A stretch of 8,058 nucleotides of DNA. Source: Desulfobacteraceae bacterium (GTDB lineage: Bacteria; Desulfobacterota; Desulfobacteria; Desulfobacterales; Desulfobacteraceae). Shown here piece after piece: positions 7,522-8,058 of the stretch. Under the pieces are notes generated by a model that searched no databases, was not told the origin of the DNA, and worked only from the letters and a program-made list of their open reading frames with translations. The stretch lies in assembly GCA_011390435.1 (NCBI GenBank), contig JAABSK010000111.1, positions 1-8,058 on the forward strand. The letters run 5' to 3'. Both the position numbers and the translations under genes were made by a program. Numbering within the stretch: position 1 is the first letter of the stretch; each line of letters begins with the position of its first letter.

Positions 7522-7999
7522 ATGTTTTTTTCTCACGGCTCTTTTTGTGCTTCGCATGACTGGAGTGGCAGGCGCTTCTGAATTTTCAACATGGGAAGGG
7601 TTTGAAACAGACAAGCTGGCGTCTATCTGGCTGATTCAGCGCTTTGTATCGCCAGGTGCGGATATTGTGCTTTATCCTAAAGGGAAAAATCCGGATAAAG
7701 GGGTACAGTTTGATACCCCATATTCCAAAATCAGTCGAAGGTTTAACCAGTCGACATTTGAGTCTCTTATCGATTACTACCGGATCGATGACCCGAAACT
7801 GAAGGCTATTGGAAAGCTGATTCACGATATTGAAATTAATGTCTGGGAGAAAAAAATGTATCAAAAAACCATGGAAATGGATTTGTTTTTTATGGATCTT
7901 TTAAGCGATTCGCTTGAAGATACAGTGATTCTTCACAGATCCAGCAAGTATTTTGACCGATTATATGACGAGTTGACCGACGAGTTGGAGCTGAACTAA
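7508..7999 (+). CDS. Exported ChrB C-terminal-domain-like protein (chromate-resistance family)
   Basis: The 163-residue protein starts with a probable Sec signal peptide (residues 1-23, cut after VAGA), which predicts a periplasmic location. The mature part matches the ChrB C-terminal domain in order: FSTWEGFETDKLASIWLIQR (26-45, the D..A..WLI.RF signature), a beta segment with ADIVLYP (51-57), FDTPYSK (68-74), TFESLIDYYRIDDPKLKAIG (83-102), and a helical remainder ending in YFDRLYDELTDE. In ChrB the domain is linked to chromate sensing or resistance; single-domain exported versions are poorly understood. Family members, as I remember them, carry a His/Cys pair before the SFE/TFE position; here the stretch is SRRFNQSTFE (76-85), so those residues seem absent. 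AGGAGA (7498-7503) lies four bases before the ATG and within the ATPase gene, with a 14-base overlap. No chrA-like chromate exporter is visible. A role as accessory factor for the importer is inference. Confidence 0.72.
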   Translation: MEKVRCFFLTALFVLRMTGVAGASEFSTWEGFETDKLASIWLIQRFVSPGADIVLYPKGKNPDKGVQFDTPYSKISRRFNQSTFESLIDYYRIDDPKLKAIGKLIHDIEINVWEKKMYQKTMEMDLFFMDLLSDSLEDTVILHRSSKYFDRLYDELTDELELN

Positions 8000-8000
8000 A

Positions 8001-8026
8001 AAAACACTTGTTTTGACTTTTTTTTT
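8001..8026 (+). terminator. Possible terminator after the transporter operon
   Basis: One base after the stop codon a weak stem (AAAAC, loop ACTT, GTTTT at 8001-8014) is followed within three bases by a run of nine T (8018-8026). The stem is A/T-rich and only five pairs long, so intrinsic termination would be inefficient by this pairing alone. An alternative pairing of ACTTTTTT (8016-8023) with AAAAAAGT (8040-8047) is also possible. The location at the operon end is the main support. Confidence 0.35.
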
Positions 8027-8058
8027 GATTTATTCTGCCAAAAAAGTGATGGTCCACT

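Overview
The window carries five genes, all on the + strand and without any convincing antisense gene. It reads as chromosomal DNA of a Gram-negative, probably anaerobic bacterium. Moderate base composition, exported dockerin-tailed beta-propeller proteins and a FutA/FbpA-type ABC system would suit a deltaproteobacterial (Desulfobacterota) sulfate reducer. That assignment is inference from general gene style, not from a marker gene.

Region 1 (1-4090) holds two exported-type proteins that each end in a dockerin-like pair of calcium loops. The first is cut by the window edge and only its last 156 codons are visible. The second is a complete mosaic of about 1150 residues: signal peptide, N-terminal beta-rich region, two carboxypeptidase-regulatory-like beta-sandwich modules, an NTF2/SnoaL-like segment, an Ig/FN3-like segment, a TolB-type (PD40) beta-propeller and a C-terminal dockerin. 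A textbook sigma70-type promoter (TTGACA, 17 bp, TAGTAT) sits between them, so the second gene probably has its own transcript.

Region 2 (4212-7999) is a tight four-gene operon: periplasmic solute-binding protein of the ferric/FutA-like class, double-domain FbpB-type permease, ATPase, and a small exported protein with a ChrB C-terminal-like (chromate-resistance) domain. The spacings are 20 bp, a 4-bp ATGA overlap and a 14-bp overlap, so translational coupling is likely. The first three genes form a complete importer. The fourth is the unexpected part: an exported ChrB-like protein hard-wired to an importer whose binding protein lacks the paired tyrosines of classical ferric-binding proteins and has a TDTDD motif in the corresponding region. 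The combination suggests an uptake module for a metal or oxyanion with an accessory periplasmic factor. The substrate cannot be determined from sequence alone.

The window ends just after a T-rich stretch that may terminate the operon. I saw no tRNA, rRNA, CRISPR array, insertion sequence or phage gene.
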